A stretch of 64,000 bases of DNA from Betaproteobacteria bacterium. Its GTDB lineage: Bacteria; Pseudomonadota; Gammaproteobacteria; Burkholderiales; SG8-39. Each line of letters begins with the position of its first letter. Position 1 is the stretch's first letter. The notes under the pieces were generated by a model, which was not told where the DNA came from, did not search any database, and saw only the letters and a program-made list of their open reading frames with translations. Shown piece after piece: positions 52,630 to 63,485 of this stretch. The stretch spans positions 47,463-111,462 of the forward strand of contig JAJDOG010000087.1 of NCBI GenBank assembly GCA_022340285.1. Direction: 5' to 3'. The position numbers were made by a program, and so were the translations under genes.

Positions 52630-55600
52630 GACGGCGCGCGCCCGGTGCTCCGTCCGATGTCGGCTGCGCAAGAACCGCGCCAGCGCTACGGCAGTGTACG
52701 AATCGCGCTTCATGCTGGTGATCTCTTCGGGCGTGCCCTGCGCGACGATCTTTCCGCCCGCGTCGCCCCCTTCGGGGCCGAGATCGATCACCCAGTCGGC
52801 TTCCGCCACCACGTCAAGATCGTGCTCGATGATCACGACGCTGTTGCCGGCGTCCACCAGGCGGTGGAGAACGCGGATGAGCTTCTCGACGTCGGCCATG
52901 TGCAGTCCGATCGTCGGCTCGTCGAGCACGTACAGCGTCGTCCCTTTCGCGCCGGTCTCGACCTCCATGCCCTTCTTGCGGATGCGCGAGGGCGCCGCGG
53001 GCTTGAATTTGGCGAGCTCGGTCACGAGCTTGATGCGCTGCGCCTCGCCTCCGGAAAGCGTCGGGCTCGCCTGGCCGAGTGTGAGATAGCCGACCCCGAC
53101 ATCCTGCAGCAGCCGCAACGCATGGTGAATCGGAGGATGCGCCGAAAAGAACTCGACCGCCTCGTCGACGCTCATCGCCAGCACTTCCGCGATCGTCTTG
53201 TCGCGATAGCGGACCGCAAGCGTCTCGTCGTTGAAACGCTGGCCGCGGCAGATGTCGCACGCGACCTTCACGTCCGGCAGAAAGCTCATCTCGACCGTTT
53301 TGAGGCCCTGCCCCTCGCAAGCCGGGCAACGCCCGCCGGCAACGTTGAACGAGAAACGGCTCGGGTTGTGGCCGCGCAACCGCGCGTCCGGCGTACCGGC
53401 AAAAAGCTTGCGGATGTCGTCCCAGAATCCGACGTATGTCGCCGGACAGGAGCGCGGTGTCTTGCCGATCGGCGTCTGGTCCACTTCCAACACGCGCGTG
53501 ATCCGCTCGGCGCCGCGGACTTCGCGACAGCCGCGCAGCGCAGCCTTGCCGCGCTTCGCGGAAACCAGCGCTCTCAGGTTGTCGTGCAGGACGTCGCGCA
53601 CCAGCGTGCTCTTGCCGCTGCCGGAGATTCCGGTCACGCACACGAGGCGCCCGAGCGGAATCTGCGCGCGCAGATCCTTGAGGTTGTGCAGCTTCGCCCC
53701 GATCAGTTCGAGCGCCGGGGTACGCGCCTTGCCGCTACCCGTCAGGAGGACCGGGCGGCGGCTTCCGAGCACCGGATGCACGAGCGGCCTCGCCAGTGCG
53801 CGTCCCGTGAGAGAGTCCGCGGCGGCCATCACATCGTCGAGCGAGCCTTCCGCGACCACCCGCCCGCCGTGAACGCCCGCCCCGGGACCGAGGTCGATCA
53901 GATGCTCGGCGTGGCGGATCGTCTCCTCGTCGTGCTCGACCACCACCACCGCGTTGCCCTTGTCGCGAAGCTGCGCCAGCGTGGCGAGCAGGCGCTGATT
54001 GTCGTGCGGATGCAGCCCGATGGTCGGCTCGTCGAGGATGTAGCACACGCCGCGCAGGTTCGAGCCGAGCTGCGCGGCAAGTCGGATGCGCTGCGCCTCG
54101 CCCCCGGACAGCGTCGGCGCCGCGCGGTCGAGCGACAGATAGGAGAGGCCGACCTGCGTGAGAAACTCCAGCCGCGAGTCGAGCTCCGCGCGGATGTCGC
54201 GCGCGATCTCGGCGTCGCGGCCGCCCAGACGGAGCTTGCGGAACTGCTCCTGGGCGTCCTCGACGGACAGCCGCGCCAGCTCCGCGATGCTGCGGCCGTG
54301 AAATCGCACGGCGAGCGCGGTGGGATTCAGCCGGCTGCCCTCGCAGGCCGGGCAGATCGCCGCCTCGCCTTCCCACCATTCGTTCCACCAGATCTCCTCG
54401 CCCGTCTGCTCCGAGTCGAACCCAGCGAGCTTCACGCCCGTGCCGTAGCAGCTCTCGCACCAGCCGTGCTTCGAGTTGTACGAGAAGAGGCGCGGGTCAA
54501 GCTCCGGGAAGCTGCGGCTGCAGCGCGGGCACGCGCGCTTGGTTGAAAAGATCGTCTCACCGCTTTTCGGGCGCGCTTCCTTTGCGCGGCCCGCTCCCCG
54601 ATTAGCCGCCCCTTTGGCGCGAACGGCACCGTTCCGGGCTTTCGCGGCCGCGCGGGAGCGCACGCCGTCGACCGCGACGATCACATTGCCCTTGCCGAAC
54701 GCGAGCGCCTCGTCGATCAGCCCGCGCAACTCGCGCTCGCTGCGCGCACCGACGTCGATCGACCCCACGGGCAGCTCGATATCGTGCTCCTTGTAGCGCG
54801 CCAAACGTGGCCAGCTGTCGGTCGGCGTGTGCACCCCATCGACGCGCAGATGCGCGTAGCCCTTGCCGGCCGCCCATTTCGCAAGGTCGGTGTAATAACC
54901 CTTGCGCGCGACCACGAGCGGCGCGAGCAGGTGCACACGCTTGCCGCGATGCTCGCGCAGGATCTTCGCCACGATCGATTCGGGCGTCTGAGGTTCGATG
55001 GGGATCGCGCAGTCGGGGCAATGCTGCACACCCAGCTTGACGAAAAGCAACCGCAGGAAATGGTAGATCTCCGTGACGGTCGCCACGGTGCTCTTGCGTC
55101 CGCCGCGACTCGTGCGCTGCTCGATCGCGACGGTCGGAGGAATGCCGTAGATCGCGTCGACTTCCGGGCGTGCGGCCGGCTGGACGAACTGGCGCGCATA
55201 GGCGTTCAGCGATTCGAGATAGCGCCGCTGGCCTTCGGCAAACAGGATGTCGAAGGCCACCGTACTCTTCCCGCTTCCCGATACACCCGTGATGACGGTG
55301 AAGCGGTCGCGCGGGATGTGCACGTCGATGTTCTTGAGATTATGCTCGCGAGCGTTGTGAATGCGGATGGCGCGCGAGCCGATCCGCGCGGGCTCCGGCG
55401 CGACAGGCATTCCGGGCTGGACATATCCCTTGCCGAGCGCCGCCTCATAGTCGCGCAGCGCAGCGCCGGTGTGACTCAGCGCATGGCGCGCCACCTGTTC
55501 AGGCGTGCCGAGGCACACCACCTCGCCGCCTCCGTCGCCGCCTTCCGGTCCGAGGTCGATCACCCAGTCCGCAGCGCGGATCACGTCGAGGTTGTGCTCG

Positions 55601-58317
55601 ATCACCACGAGCGAGTGACCTGCCTTGAGGAGCCTGCGGAATGCCTGCAACAGCTTCGCGACGTCCTCGAAATGCAACCCGGTGGTGGGTTCATCGAACA
55701 GGAAGAGTGTTCCCACCCCCCCGTTTCCGCCCGCCGCCAGATTCCCGGCGAGCTTGAGCCGCTGCGCTTCGCCGCCGGAGAGCGTCGGAACCGGCTGGCC
55801 GAGTTTCAGGTAGCCGAGGCCGACCGCCTGCAGAGGCTCCATGCTCCGCATCACCTCCGGGTGGCCGGCGAAGAACGCCACCGCGTCGTCGATCGTCATC
55901 TCGAGCACTTCGGCGATCGACTTCGGCTGCACGCCCCGGCCCGCCCCTGCGGGCCGCCATTTCACTTCGAGCACCTCGGGCCGATAGCGGCGGCCGTCGC
56001 AATCGGGACAGCGCAGGTAGACGTCGGACAGAAACTGCATCTCGACGTGCTCGAAGCCGTTTCCGCCGCAGGTGGCGCAGCGGCCATTTCCGGCGTTGAA
56101 GCTGAAGGTTCCCGCGGTGTAGCCCCGCTCCTTGGCGAGAGGTTCGTCCGCGAATAGCTTGCGTATGGCATCCAGCGCACCGACGTAGCTGGCCGGATTC
56201 GAGCGCGTCGTCTTGCCGATCGGCGACTGATCGATCAGGACCGTCTTCTCGATGTGCTCGTGTCCAATGATCGCCCGATGCCGACCGGGAACGTCCACCG
56301 GCTTTCCCTTGAGCTTCGTCAGACCGCGATAGAGCACTTCCTCGATCAACGTCGATTTGCCCGACCCGGACACGCCGGTCACGCAGACGAAATGGCTGAG
56401 CGGAATCCGGACATCGACCTCCTTGAGGTTGTGCTCGGACGCGCCCAGGACTTCAAGCCACGCATTCACCGCGATGCCGTGGCTTCCGGCCGTGCGCGCC
56501 CGGTCGGAGACCACCTTCTCGCCACGCAGGTATTGCGCGGTCAGCGTATCGCCATCCCGAACCAGCGCCCCGGGCGGCCCGAAGAAGACGACTTCCCCGC
56601 CCCGCTCGCCCGGTCCCGGCCCGAGATCGAGGATCTGGTCCGCGGCAAGCATGATCTGCGGATCGTGCTCGACGACCAGGAGCGAGTTGCCGGCATCGCG
56701 GAGTCGCTCGAGCACGCCCACGATCCGGCGCACGTCGCGCGGATGCAGGCCGATCGAAGGCTCATCGAGCACGAACAGGGTATTCACGAGCGAGGTGCCG
56801 AGGGCGGTGGTGAGGTTGATGCGCTGGACTTCCCCACCCGAGAGAGTTCGCGACTGACGATCGAGCGTGAGATAGCCGAGCCCGACCTCGACCAGGTAGC
56901 GAAGCCGTGTACGGATCTCACCGATCAGCAGCTCCGTGGCTTCGTCGAGCGGCGCCGGAAGCCGCACCTGCTCGAAGAACTCGCTGCATCGGTCGATCGG
57001 CAGCAGCATCACGTCGTGAATCGTCAGGCCCGGCAGCTCGGCGAACGCCTGGTCCGTGAAGGCCGTTCCGACCGGCCGGAAGCGCGCACCGCGCGGCATC
57101 ACCCGGTCCGCACAGGCATGCGACCCCAGGCGGTAGAGCAGCCCCTCGGTGCGAAGCCGCGCACCGCCGCACGCGTTGCAGCTGTTGTACGCGCGGTACT
57201 TGGACAGCAGCACCCGGATGTGCATCTTGTAGCTCTTGGTCTCGAGCCAGTCGAAGAAGCGCCGTGCCCCGTACCAGACCTTCTTTGTCCACGGTCCCTC
57301 GCCCTCGATCACCCACTCGCGCTGCGCGTCGGTGAGCTCGCGCCACGGCACGTCGACCGGAATGCCGCGCTTGCGGGCGAACTTCATCATGTCGTCCTGG
57401 CATTCCCGGTAGCTCTGGGTCTGCCAGGGCCGGATCGCGCCGTCGGCCAGCGTCTTGCCCTCGTCCGGGACGACCAGCCCGTAGTCGATTCCCATGGTCC
57501 GGCCGAAGCCGCGACAGGTCTCGCATGCCCCCAGGGGCGAGTTGAACGAGAACATGCTCGGCACCGGCTCGCGGTAGTGAATGTCGCAGTCCGCGCAATG
57601 CAGATCCGACGAGAAGCGGAGCGGCAGACCTGCGTCGCCGCCCGGGTGGACGGTGGCGCGGCCGCCGCCGATCTTGAAGGCGGCTTCCAGATCTTCCGTG
57701 ATCCGGCTGCGGTTCTCGGCGGCGAGACGAACGCGGTCTTGGAGGATCTCGAGCGTCGCGCCGCGCTTTGCGTGCACTCGCGTATAACCCTGACGCTCCA
57801 GAAGTTGCAGCACCTCGGCCTCGCCAAAGTTCTGCGGAACGGTGACCGGGAACGTGATGAGCGCCGGCGCGTCTCCCGTCTCGCCGCGGGCGAGAAGCTG
57901 TTCGCAAACCGACTGGGGCGTGTCGCGCCTGACCAGCCGTCCGCATCCCCGGCAGTGAAGCGCGGCCACGCGCGCAAAGAGCAGCTTCAGATGGTCGGCG
58001 AGCTCCGTCATCGTGCCGACAGTGGATCGCGAGGTGCGGACCGGATTCGTCTGGTCGATCGCGATGGACGGTGGGATCCCTTCGATGCGCTCGACGCGCG
58101 GCTTGTCCATGCGATCGAGGAACTGCCGCGCATAGGGAGAGAACGTCTCGACGTAGCGGCGCTGACCTTCGGCGTAGATCGTGTCGAACGCGAGCGAGGA
58201 CTTGCCGGACCCGGAGACGCCGGTCACGACGATCAGCTGATGCAGCGGGAGCTCGAGGTCAAGGCCCTTCAGATTGTTCTGGCGGGCCCCGCCGACGAGC
58301 ATGAGCTCCTTGTTCAT
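52618..58317 (-). CDS. uvrA: Double-length UvrA (two tandem UvrA units, four ATPase sites)
   Basis: 1899 residues, twice the usual 940. Four Walker A motifs (GVSGSGKS at about 33, 648 and 1009; GISGSGKS at about 1562) and four LSGGE signatures show two complete UvrA copies head to tail, joining near residues 975-1000. Zinc-finger pairs recur in each half (for example CATCGGNG...CPDCDG in the first, CPACEGQG...CDICRG in the second). The second half carries an Arg/Lys/Ala-rich insert (about 1215-1250). It is the damage-recognition ATPase of nucleotide excision repair with UvrB and UvrC. Duplicated UvrA proteins of this size are known in Betaproteobacteria. No frame break is seen. Confidence 0.93.
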   Translation of the reverse strand: MNKELMLVGGARQNNLKGLDLELPLHQLIVVTGVSGSGKSSLAFDTIYAEGQRRYVETFSPYARQFLDRMDKPRVERIEGIPPSIAIDQTNPVRTSRSTVGTMTELADHLKLLFARVAALHCRGCGRLVRRDTPQSVCEQLLARGETGDAPALITFPVTVPQNFGEAEVLQLLERQGYTRVHAKRGATLEILQDRVRLAAENRSRITEDLEAAFKIGGGRATVHPGGDAGLPLRFSSDLHCADCDIHYREPVPSMFSFNSPLGACETCRGFGRTMGIDYGLVVPDEGKTLADGAIRPWQTQSYRECQDDMMKFARKRGIPVDVPWRELTDAQREWVIEGEGPWTKKVWYGARRFFDWLETKSYKMHIRVLLSKYRAYNSCNACGGARLRTEGLLYRLGSHACADRVMPRGARFRPVGTAFTDQAFAELPGLTIHDVMLLPIDRCSEFFEQVRLPAPLDEATELLIGEIRTRLRYLVEVGLGYLTLDRQSRTLSGGEVQRINLTTALGTSLVNTLFVLDEPSIGLHPRDVRRIVGVLERLRDAGNSLLVVEHDPQIMLAADQILDLGPGPGERGGEVVFFGPPGALVRDGDTLTAQYLRGEKVVSDRARTAGSHGIAVNAWLEVLGASEHNLKEVDVRIPLSHFVCVTGVSGSGKSTLIEEVLYRGLTKLKGKPVDVPGRHRAIIGHEHIEKTVLIDQSPIGKTTRSNPASYVGALDAIRKLFADEPLAKERGYTAGTFSFNAGNGRCATCGGNGFEHVEMQFLSDVYLRCPDCDGRRYRPEVLEVKWRPAGAGRGVQPKSIAEVLEMTIDDAVAFFAGHPEVMRSMEPLQAVGLGYLKLGQPVPTLSGGEAQRLKLAGNLAAGGNGGVGTLFLFDEPTTGLHFEDVAKLLQAFRRLLKAGHSLVVIEHNLDVIRAADWVIDLGPEGGDGGGEVVCLGTPEQVARHALSHTGAALRDYEAALGKGYVQPGMPVAPEPARIGSRAIRIHNAREHNLKNIDVHIPRDRFTVITGVSGSGKSTVAFDILFAEGQRRYLESLNAYARQFVQPAARPEVDAIYGIPPTVAIEQRTSRGGRKSTVATVTEIYHFLRLLFVKLGVQHCPDCAIPIEPQTPESIVAKILREHRGKRVHLLAPLVVARKGYYTDLAKWAAGKGYAHLRVDGVHTPTDSWPRLARYKEHDIELPVGSIDVGARSERELRGLIDEALAFGKGNVIVAVDGVRSRAAAKARNGAVRAKGAANRGAGRAKEARPKSGETIFSTKRACPRCSRSFPELDPRLFSYNSKHGWCESCYGTGVKLAGFDSEQTGEEIWWNEWWEGEAAICPACEGSRLNPTALAVRFHGRSIAELARLSVEDAQEQFRKLRLGGRDAEIARDIRAELDSRLEFLTQVGLSYLSLDRAAPTLSGGEAQRIRLAAQLGSNLRGVCYILDEPTIGLHPHDNQRLLATLAQLRDKGNAVVVVEHDEETIRHAEHLIDLGPGAGVHGGRVVAEGSLDDVMAAADSLTGRALARPLVHPVLGSRRPVLLTGSGKARTPALELIGAKLHNLKDLRAQIPLGRLVCVTGISGSGKSTLVRDVLHDNLRALVSAKRGKAALRGCREVRGAERITRVLEVDQTPIGKTPRSCPATYVGFWDDIRKLFAGTPDARLRGHNPSRFSFNVAGGRCPACEGQGLKTVEMSFLPDVKVACDICRGQRFNDETLAVRYRDKTIAEVLAMSVDEAVEFFSAHPPIHHALRLLQDVGVGYLTLGQASPTLSGGEAQRIKLVTELAKFKPAAPSRIRKKGMEVETGAKGTTLYVLDEPTIGLHMADVEKLIRVLHRLVDAGNSVVIIEHDLDVVAEADWVIDLGPEGGDAGGKIVAQGTPEEITSMKRDSYTAVALARFLRSRHRTEHRARAVAAG

Positions 58318-58399
58318 ACGGTAGATGGGAATTGCTGCGGAGAATCGTGGGCCAAACCGCCAATTCTACCGGGAGCGCGTCAAACGCGAGCCGCGCCCT

Positions 58400-60895
58400 T
58401 CATGCGGCCTCGCGCAACGCGAGCATCGGCGGATGATTGAGCGCCGCGCGCGCGCCCATCCAGGCGTTGAAGCTGACGCACGCGAGCCCCAGGATCGGGC
58501 CGGCCACCCAGATCCAGCTGCTGAACGCGTAAGGAAAGTTGAACACGCGATCGGCAAGCACGTACCCGATGCTGAACGCGGAAATCGAAGCCAGCATGCC
58601 GGCGATCAGGCCGAGCGCAAGGAACTCCGCCTGCTGAGCCTTCGCGATCTGCGCGCGGGCCGCGCCGAGCGCACGCATGACCGCCGCCTCCTGTAGCCGC
58701 TCGTCCTGGGTCGCGAGCAACGCCGAATACAGCACGAGCACTCCCGCGGCCAGCGCGAACAGGAAAACGATCTGCACCGCGTTCACGACCTGATCGACGA
58801 TCCTGAGCACCTGGTTGAGGATGGCGCTCATGTCAACGACCGTGAGGTTCGAGAATCGCCCGATCAATCGGTTCATCGCCTCGTGGGCACCGCCTGGCAG
58901 GTAGAAGCTCGTCAAGTAGCTCGTCGGCCGGTCGTCGAGGAGGTTCGGCGTCGTGATCACGAAGAAGTTGACTCGCATCGAGTCCCAGTTGAGCTTGCGC
59001 AGATTCGTCACCGGCGCCGTGAACTCGCGTCCGGCCACCGACCAGGTGAGCGTATCGCCCACGCCGATGTTCAACCGCTTTGCGATCCCCTCCTCGACCG
59101 AAAGCGCCCCGCGCGCCAGGTCCTGCGGCTGGAACCACCGCCCCACCGAAACGCTGTTGTGGGCAGGCAAGTCTTCCATGAACGAAAGATTGAACTCGCG
59201 CTCGACGAGGCGCTTGGTGCGTTGATCCTCGTAGGTCTCCGCGTTGACCGCCCGGTCGTTAATGGCCATCAAGCGCCCTCGAACCATGGGATAGGTGACG
59301 GGCGGGGGCAGATGCTCGGCCGCGAAGAACTCCGCGAGCGGCACGCGTTGATCGGGCTGGATGTTCAGGATGAACCGGTTCGGCGCGTCCGGGGGCGTCT
59401 TGGCGCGCCACGCCTCGAGCAGATCCCCGCGCGTGAAAGTAAGCAGCAGAATTGCGGTGAGTCCGAGCGCCAGGCCAGAAACCTGGACGGTATTGGCAAC
59501 GCTCCGACGGCGCAGGCTGGCCAGCCCATAGTGCCATGACGCACGCGCGCGCGCGCCGAGCTTCGCGATCATCTGGATCAGGAAATATCCGAGCGCCCCG
59601 GACACGACGAGCGCCACCAGGAAGCCGCCGAGCACGTACCCGGCGAGCTTCGCGCTGCCCGCTTGCCAGAAGATGAGCCCGGCGAAAGCGGCCAGGCCGA
59701 TTCCGTATGCGACGAGCGCGCCCTGCTTCGCTGGGCCAGCGTCGCGCCGGATCACCCGCAACGCCGGGACGTTCTTGAGCTGCAACAGTGGCGGCACGGC
59801 AAAACCCAGCAGGATGACGATCCCGGTGCCGAAACCTTGCAGCGCGGGACGGATGGTCGGCGCCGGAAGCGGGACCACGAACAGGCGGCCCAGCCAGTAC
59901 TCGAGGCCGGCCTGCACGGCGAATCCGAGCGCACAGCCGAGCGCGCTGGCCAGTATGCCGAGCACCGCGAATTCCCAGGCGAACAGCGAGACGAGTCGCC
60001 GTTGTGTCGCGCCGAGGCATCGCATGACGGCGTAGCCATCGAGATGGCGCCGGGTGAAACGACGTGTCGACAGCGCGATCGCAACGGCGGCGAGGATGAC
60101 CGCGAGCAGCGCCGTGAGCCCGATGAATTGCTCCGCGCGCTCGATCGTTGCGCGTGCCGCGGGGCGCGCGTTCTCGAGCGATTCGAGGCGCTGCCCGCGC
60201 CCCAGCCGGGGCTTCAACCACTCGCCGAGCGCATTGATCGCTTCGGCTTCTCCCGCCGCAACAAGGTAGTAGTAGACGCGGCTTCCGGTCTGCACGAGTC
60301 CCGTCGCCGGCACGTCCGCCAGGCTCATCATCACGCGCGGCGCAAGGTTGAAGAAGCTCGCGCCACGGTCCGGCTCGAGGGTCAGCACGGCAGCCACCTT
60401 CAAGCGCGCGTCCCCGAGCTCGATCGATTCACCGACTTTCAGATTGAGGAGGCTGAACAGGCGCTCGTCCAGCCAGACCGTGCCCGGATCCGGCCCATGC
60501 TCGGTGGGTCGGTCCGCTGCGTTCGGCGCGTCCGCGATCCGCATGCGACCTCGCAAGGGATAGTTGCTCGACACCGCCTTGATGCCGGAAAGGTGTGCCA
60601 CGTCGCCGTGACGCGCCATGCTGATGAACCATGTCGCCTCGGCCTGGCGCAGGCGCCGTTTCGCGATCTCGTCGCGGATGTTGTCGGGCCACGGCTCATC
60701 GGCCACGAGCAGCAGATCGCCGCCGAGCAACTGATGGGCATCCCGTACCAGCGCCTGGCGCACGCGATCGGCAAAGAATGCGACGCTCGTCACGCTTGCC
60801 ACCGCGATGACAAGCGCTGCGGCGAGCACGCGCAATTCCCCGGCCCGCCAGTCGCGGGCGAGCATGCGAAGCGGCAACGTCGCTTTGCGGGTCAT
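58400..60895 (-). CDS. ABC transporter permease, YbbP type (two FtsX domains)
   Basis: 831 residues from the ATG at 60895 (GAGGGAC upstream); a GTG four codons earlier is possible. One membrane helix at about 27-47, an extracytoplasmic region, then FtsX domains at about 265-385 and 715-820 with a central pair of helices at about 410-460. This matches YbbP, partner of YbbA in a predicted exporter or lipid/arylesterase-linked ABC system. It is 25 bp downstream of the ATPase gene; substrate unknown. Confidence 0.87.
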   Translation of the reverse strand: MTRKATLPLRMLARDWRAGELRVLAAALVIAVASVTSVAFFADRVRQALVRDAHQLLGGDLLLVADEPWPDNIRDEIAKRRLRQAEATWFISMARHGDVAHLSGIKAVSSNYPLRGRMRIADAPNAADRPTEHGPDPGTVWLDERLFSLLNLKVGESIELGDARLKVAAVLTLEPDRGASFFNLAPRVMMSLADVPATGLVQTGSRVYYYLVAAGEAEAINALGEWLKPRLGRGQRLESLENARPAARATIERAEQFIGLTALLAVILAAVAIALSTRRFTRRHLDGYAVMRCLGATQRRLVSLFAWEFAVLGILASALGCALGFAVQAGLEYWLGRLFVVPLPAPTIRPALQGFGTGIVILLGFAVPPLLQLKNVPALRVIRRDAGPAKQGALVAYGIGLAAFAGLIFWQAGSAKLAGYVLGGFLVALVVSGALGYFLIQMIAKLGARARASWHYGLASLRRRSVANTVQVSGLALGLTAILLLTFTRGDLLEAWRAKTPPDAPNRFILNIQPDQRVPLAEFFAAEHLPPPVTYPMVRGRLMAINDRAVNAETYEDQRTKRLVEREFNLSFMEDLPAHNSVSVGRWFQPQDLARGALSVEEGIAKRLNIGVGDTLTWSVAGREFTAPVTNLRKLNWDSMRVNFFVITTPNLLDDRPTSYLTSFYLPGGAHEAMNRLIGRFSNLTVVDMSAILNQVLRIVDQVVNAVQIVFLFALAAGVLVLYSALLATQDERLQEAAVMRALGAARAQIAKAQQAEFLALGLIAGMLASISAFSIGYVLADRVFNFPYAFSSWIWVAGPILGLACVSFNAWMGARAALNHPPMLALREAA

Positions 60896-60920
60896 GTCCC
60901 TCAGCACCTTCTCGAATCGC

Positions 60921-61616
60921 TCACGCCGTCGCGCCGTTCACGATCCGGCCGGCGGAAAGGCGGACGAGCCGGTTGCAGCGGCGCGCGAGCATTTCGTCGT
61001 GCGTCACGAGCAGCAGAGTCGTGCCGTTTTCGGCGTTCAGCCTGAAAAGGAGATCGATGATCCCCTCCCCGGTCGCAGCGTCGAGGTTTCCGGTCGGCTC
61101 GTCGGCTAGCAACAGCTTTGGCTGCTGCACGAACGCGCGCGCCAGCGCGACGCGCTGCTGCTCGCCGCCCGAGAGGGTCTTGGGGTAGTGCGTCAGCCGC
61201 TCGCCCAGACCCACCCGCTCCAGCATCGCGCGCGCCGCCGGCTCCGCGTCGCCCCGCTCGGCGAGCTCGAGCGGCAGCGACACGTTCTCGAGCGCGTTCA
61301 GCGCGGGCAACAGCTGGAACGACTGAAAGACGAAGCCGAGCAGCCGCGCCCGCAGCGCGGCGCGACCATCCTCGTCGAGATCGAAGAGCTCCGCGCCGTC
61401 GATGCGTATCGACCCCGCGCTCGGCGTGTCGAGCCCGGCGAGCAGGCCGAGCAGCGTGGACTTGCCCGAGCCGGACGCGCCCACGACGGCAACCGCCTCG
61501 CCGGGCATGACCTCCAGGTCGATATCCGTCAGAATTGCGAGCAACGCGTCGCCGCTGCGGACACTTTTCGACAGGCCGGTCGCGCGAACGATCGGCGTAA
61601 CGGATGATTCGGACAT
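60921..61616 (-). CDS. ABC transporter ATP-binding protein, YbbA/LolD type
   Basis: 231 residues. Walker A GASGSGKST (47-55), Q-loop FVFQSFQLLPALNALENV, signature LSGGEQQRVALARAF, Walker B LLLADEPTGNLD and switch H in LLVTHD are all intact. Like MacB/LolD ATPases it works with a FtsX-type permease, here the 831-residue YbbP-like gene downstream. Its start codon shares the sequence CATG with that of the divergent esterase gene. Confidence 0.92.
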   Translation of the reverse strand: MSESSVTPIVRATGLSKSVRSGDALLAILTDIDLEVMPGEAVAVVGASGSGKSTLLGLLAGLDTPSAGSIRIDGAELFDLDEDGRAALRARLLGFVFQSFQLLPALNALENVSLPLELAERGDAEPAARAMLERVGLGERLTHYPKTLSGGEQQRVALARAFVQQPKLLLADEPTGNLDAATGEGIIDLLFRLNAENGTTLLLVTHDEMLARRCNRLVRLSAGRIVNGATA

Positions 61617-62238
61617 GCTCAGGAAACTGATCCTAGTCGTTCTTGCTGCGGCCTGGTGCCCGGCCGCCGCCGCGGCCACGATTCTCGTCTTCGGCGACAG
61701 CCTTTCGGCCGCCTACGGCATCGGCGCCCGGGAAGGTTGGCCTACCCTCCTCGAGGAGCGCCTGCGCCAGAACAAGCTCGATTATACCGTCGCGAACGCG
61801 AGCATCAGCGGTGAAACGTCGAGCGGCGGCGCCACACGCATCGCCGATGCGGTGAAGCGCACCCGACCTTCGATCGTCATCGTCGCGCTTGGTTCCAACG
61901 ACGGGCTGCGCGGCCTCCCGGTGGACCAGATGAAGGCAAATCTCAACCGCATCGTCCGCACGGCGAAAAGCGCCGGAAGCAAGGTGCTTGTGGTGGGGAG
62001 CCGAATGCCGCCGAACTACGGCCCGAGGTACACCCGGGAATTCGAGCAGGTCTTCGCGGAAGTCGCCACGGAGCAGAACGCGGCGCTCGTGCCGTTCATG
62101 CTCGCAGGGATCGCCACCACCCGGGACTATTTCCTGTCCGACAATCTGCATCCGACGGCCGCCGCGCAGCCGATCATTCTCGACACGATCTGGAGGGGAC
62201 TGAAACCTCTGCTGGAGGACGGAGCCGCTTCGCGCTGA
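61615..62238 (+). CDS. tesA: SGNH/GDSL esterase, TesA-like (arylesterase)
   Basis: 207 residues with a Sec signal (MLRKLILVVLAAAWCPAAAA). Block I FGDSLSAAYG has the nucleophile S29; block II is ISGETSSGG, block III GSNDGLRG and block V SDNLHPTAAA with the catalytic Asp and His. These match E. coli TesA (thioesterase I/protease I/lysophospholipase L1). It acts in the periplasm on acyl thioesters or esters. Synteny with divergent ybbA-ybbP is as in E. coli. Confidence 0.92.
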   Translation: MLRKLILVVLAAAWCPAAAAATILVFGDSLSAAYGIGAREGWPTLLEERLRQNKLDYTVANASISGETSSGGATRIADAVKRTRPSIVIVALGSNDGLRGLPVDQMKANLNRIVRTAKSAGSKVLVVGSRMPPNYGPRYTREFEQVFAEVATEQNAALVPFMLAGIATTRDYFLSDNLHPTAAAQPIILDTIWRGLKPLLEDGAASR

Positions 62239-62243
62239 CCCGT

Positions 62244-63299
62244 TCAGATCACCGTCACTCGCTGCGATCCGGCCGCAAGCGAGCCAATCACGCGGGCATC
62301 ATCGAAGCCGTCACGCCGGAATTCCGCGATCACGGCCTCCGCCGTCTCCGGTGCGCACGCCAGCAGCAGACCGCCACTCGTCTGCGGATCGGTCAAGAGC
62401 TTTGTCTTCCACTCCGCCCAGTCCGCGGGAAGGGAAACGTCGCTTCCGTATCCGAGCCAGTTACGGTCGGAAGCACCGGTCGCCACACCCTGCATCGCCC
62501 ATTCACGCGCCACCGGCAGGATCGGCAAGTCATCGAATCGCACTGTCGCGCCGAGCTTCGAGCCGCGGCAGATTTCGAGCAGATGACCCGCGAGCCCAAA
62601 CCCGGTGACGTCAGTCATCGCGTGCACGCCGCGCAGATCGGCGAGCCGGATGCCCGTCGTGTTGAGCTGTGTCGTCGCGGCAAGCATCTGCGCGTACCCC
62701 TCGGCAGAGAGCTGACCCTTCTTCAGCACTGCCGAAAGAATCCCCACGCCGAGCGGCTTGCCGAGCACCAGCACGTCCTCCGGCCGCGCACCGTCGTTAC
62801 GCTTGACCTTTTCCGGATGCACCACGCCGAGCGCCACCAGTCCGTAGATCGGTTCGACGGTGTCGATCGAGTGCCCGCCGGCGATGGGAATGCCGACCGC
62901 CTCGCACACCGATTCGCCGCCTGCGACGATGCGCCGGATCACCTCGACGGGCAGCCTGTCGAGCGGCATGCCGACGATCGCGAGTGCCAGGATGGGCTGG
63001 CCGCCCATCGCGTACACGTCGGAGATCGCGTTGGTTGCGGCGATGCGGCCGAAGTCGTACGGGTCATCCACGATCGGCGTGAAGAAATCGGTCGTCGCCA
63101 CGATCGCCTGGTGATCGTTCAGGCGGTAGACCGCCGCATCGTCGCTCGACTCGATGCCCACCATCAGCGCCGGCGGCAGCCCCCGCACCGGTGACTTTGC
63201 GAGAATTTCCGACAGGACGGCCGGCGCGATCTTGCAACCGCAGCCGCCGCCGTGGCTGAATTGCGTCAGGCGGATCGGGGCCGGATCAGGGGCGTTCAA
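62244..63299 (-). CDS. selD: Selenide, water dikinase SelD
   Basis: 351 residues. The active-site loop GGGCGCKIAP has C20, C22 and K23, equivalent to C17, C19 and K20 of E. coli; DD-containing ESSDDAAVYRL binds ATP/Mg, and GGHSIDTVEPIYG and TDVTGFGLAGHL are conserved. It makes selenophosphate. It uses a normal Cys codon and is divergent from mnmH, which consumes selenophosphate. It is convergent with tesA, with 5 bp between the stops. Confidence 0.95.
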   Translation of the reverse strand: MNAPDPAPIRLTQFSHGGGCGCKIAPAVLSEILAKSPVRGLPPALMVGIESSDDAAVYRLNDHQAIVATTDFFTPIVDDPYDFGRIAATNAISDVYAMGGQPILALAIVGMPLDRLPVEVIRRIVAGGESVCEAVGIPIAGGHSIDTVEPIYGLVALGVVHPEKVKRNDGARPEDVLVLGKPLGVGILSAVLKKGQLSAEGYAQMLAATTQLNTTGIRLADLRGVHAMTDVTGFGLAGHLLEICRGSKLGATVRFDDLPILPVAREWAMQGVATGASDRNWLGYGSDVSLPADWAEWKTKLLTDPQTSGGLLLACAPETAEAVIAEFRRDGFDDARVIGSLAAGSQRVTVI

Positions 63300-63338
63300 C
63301 GGAGTCTCCTCGTGGCGCGCGTGTAGAATCGGTGCGTA

Positions 63339-63415
63339 TTGTCGTCTATTGTCGTTCTGTTGTGTCGTTCTGTTGTGTCGTTCTATGTGTCGTTCTATGT
63401 CTCGTCCTATTGTGG
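63339..63415. repeat. Degenerate tandem repeat (unit TTGTGTCGTTCTR)
   Basis: Six consecutive units of 10-13 bp: TTGTCGTCTA, TTGTCGTTCTG, TTGTGTCGTTCTG, TTGTGTCGTTCTA, TGTGTCGTTCTA and TGTCTCGTCCTA, then a partial TTGTGG. The stretch is almost free of A and strongly pyrimidine/G-biased on this strand. It occupies the centre of the 186-bp divergent promoter region between selD and mnmH. Confidence 0.8.
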
Positions 63416-63485
63416 AGTGGATGGTTCGTCGCTGGTCGTTGCGCTGTCGTTAGACTAGCCCGATGTCTCCGACCGATACGCAGAG

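Noticed and set aside
54784..58440. Long plus-strand ORFs (457 and 728 codons) opposite uvrA
   Set aside because: Antisense shadows with His/Arg/Glu-rich composition and no domain.
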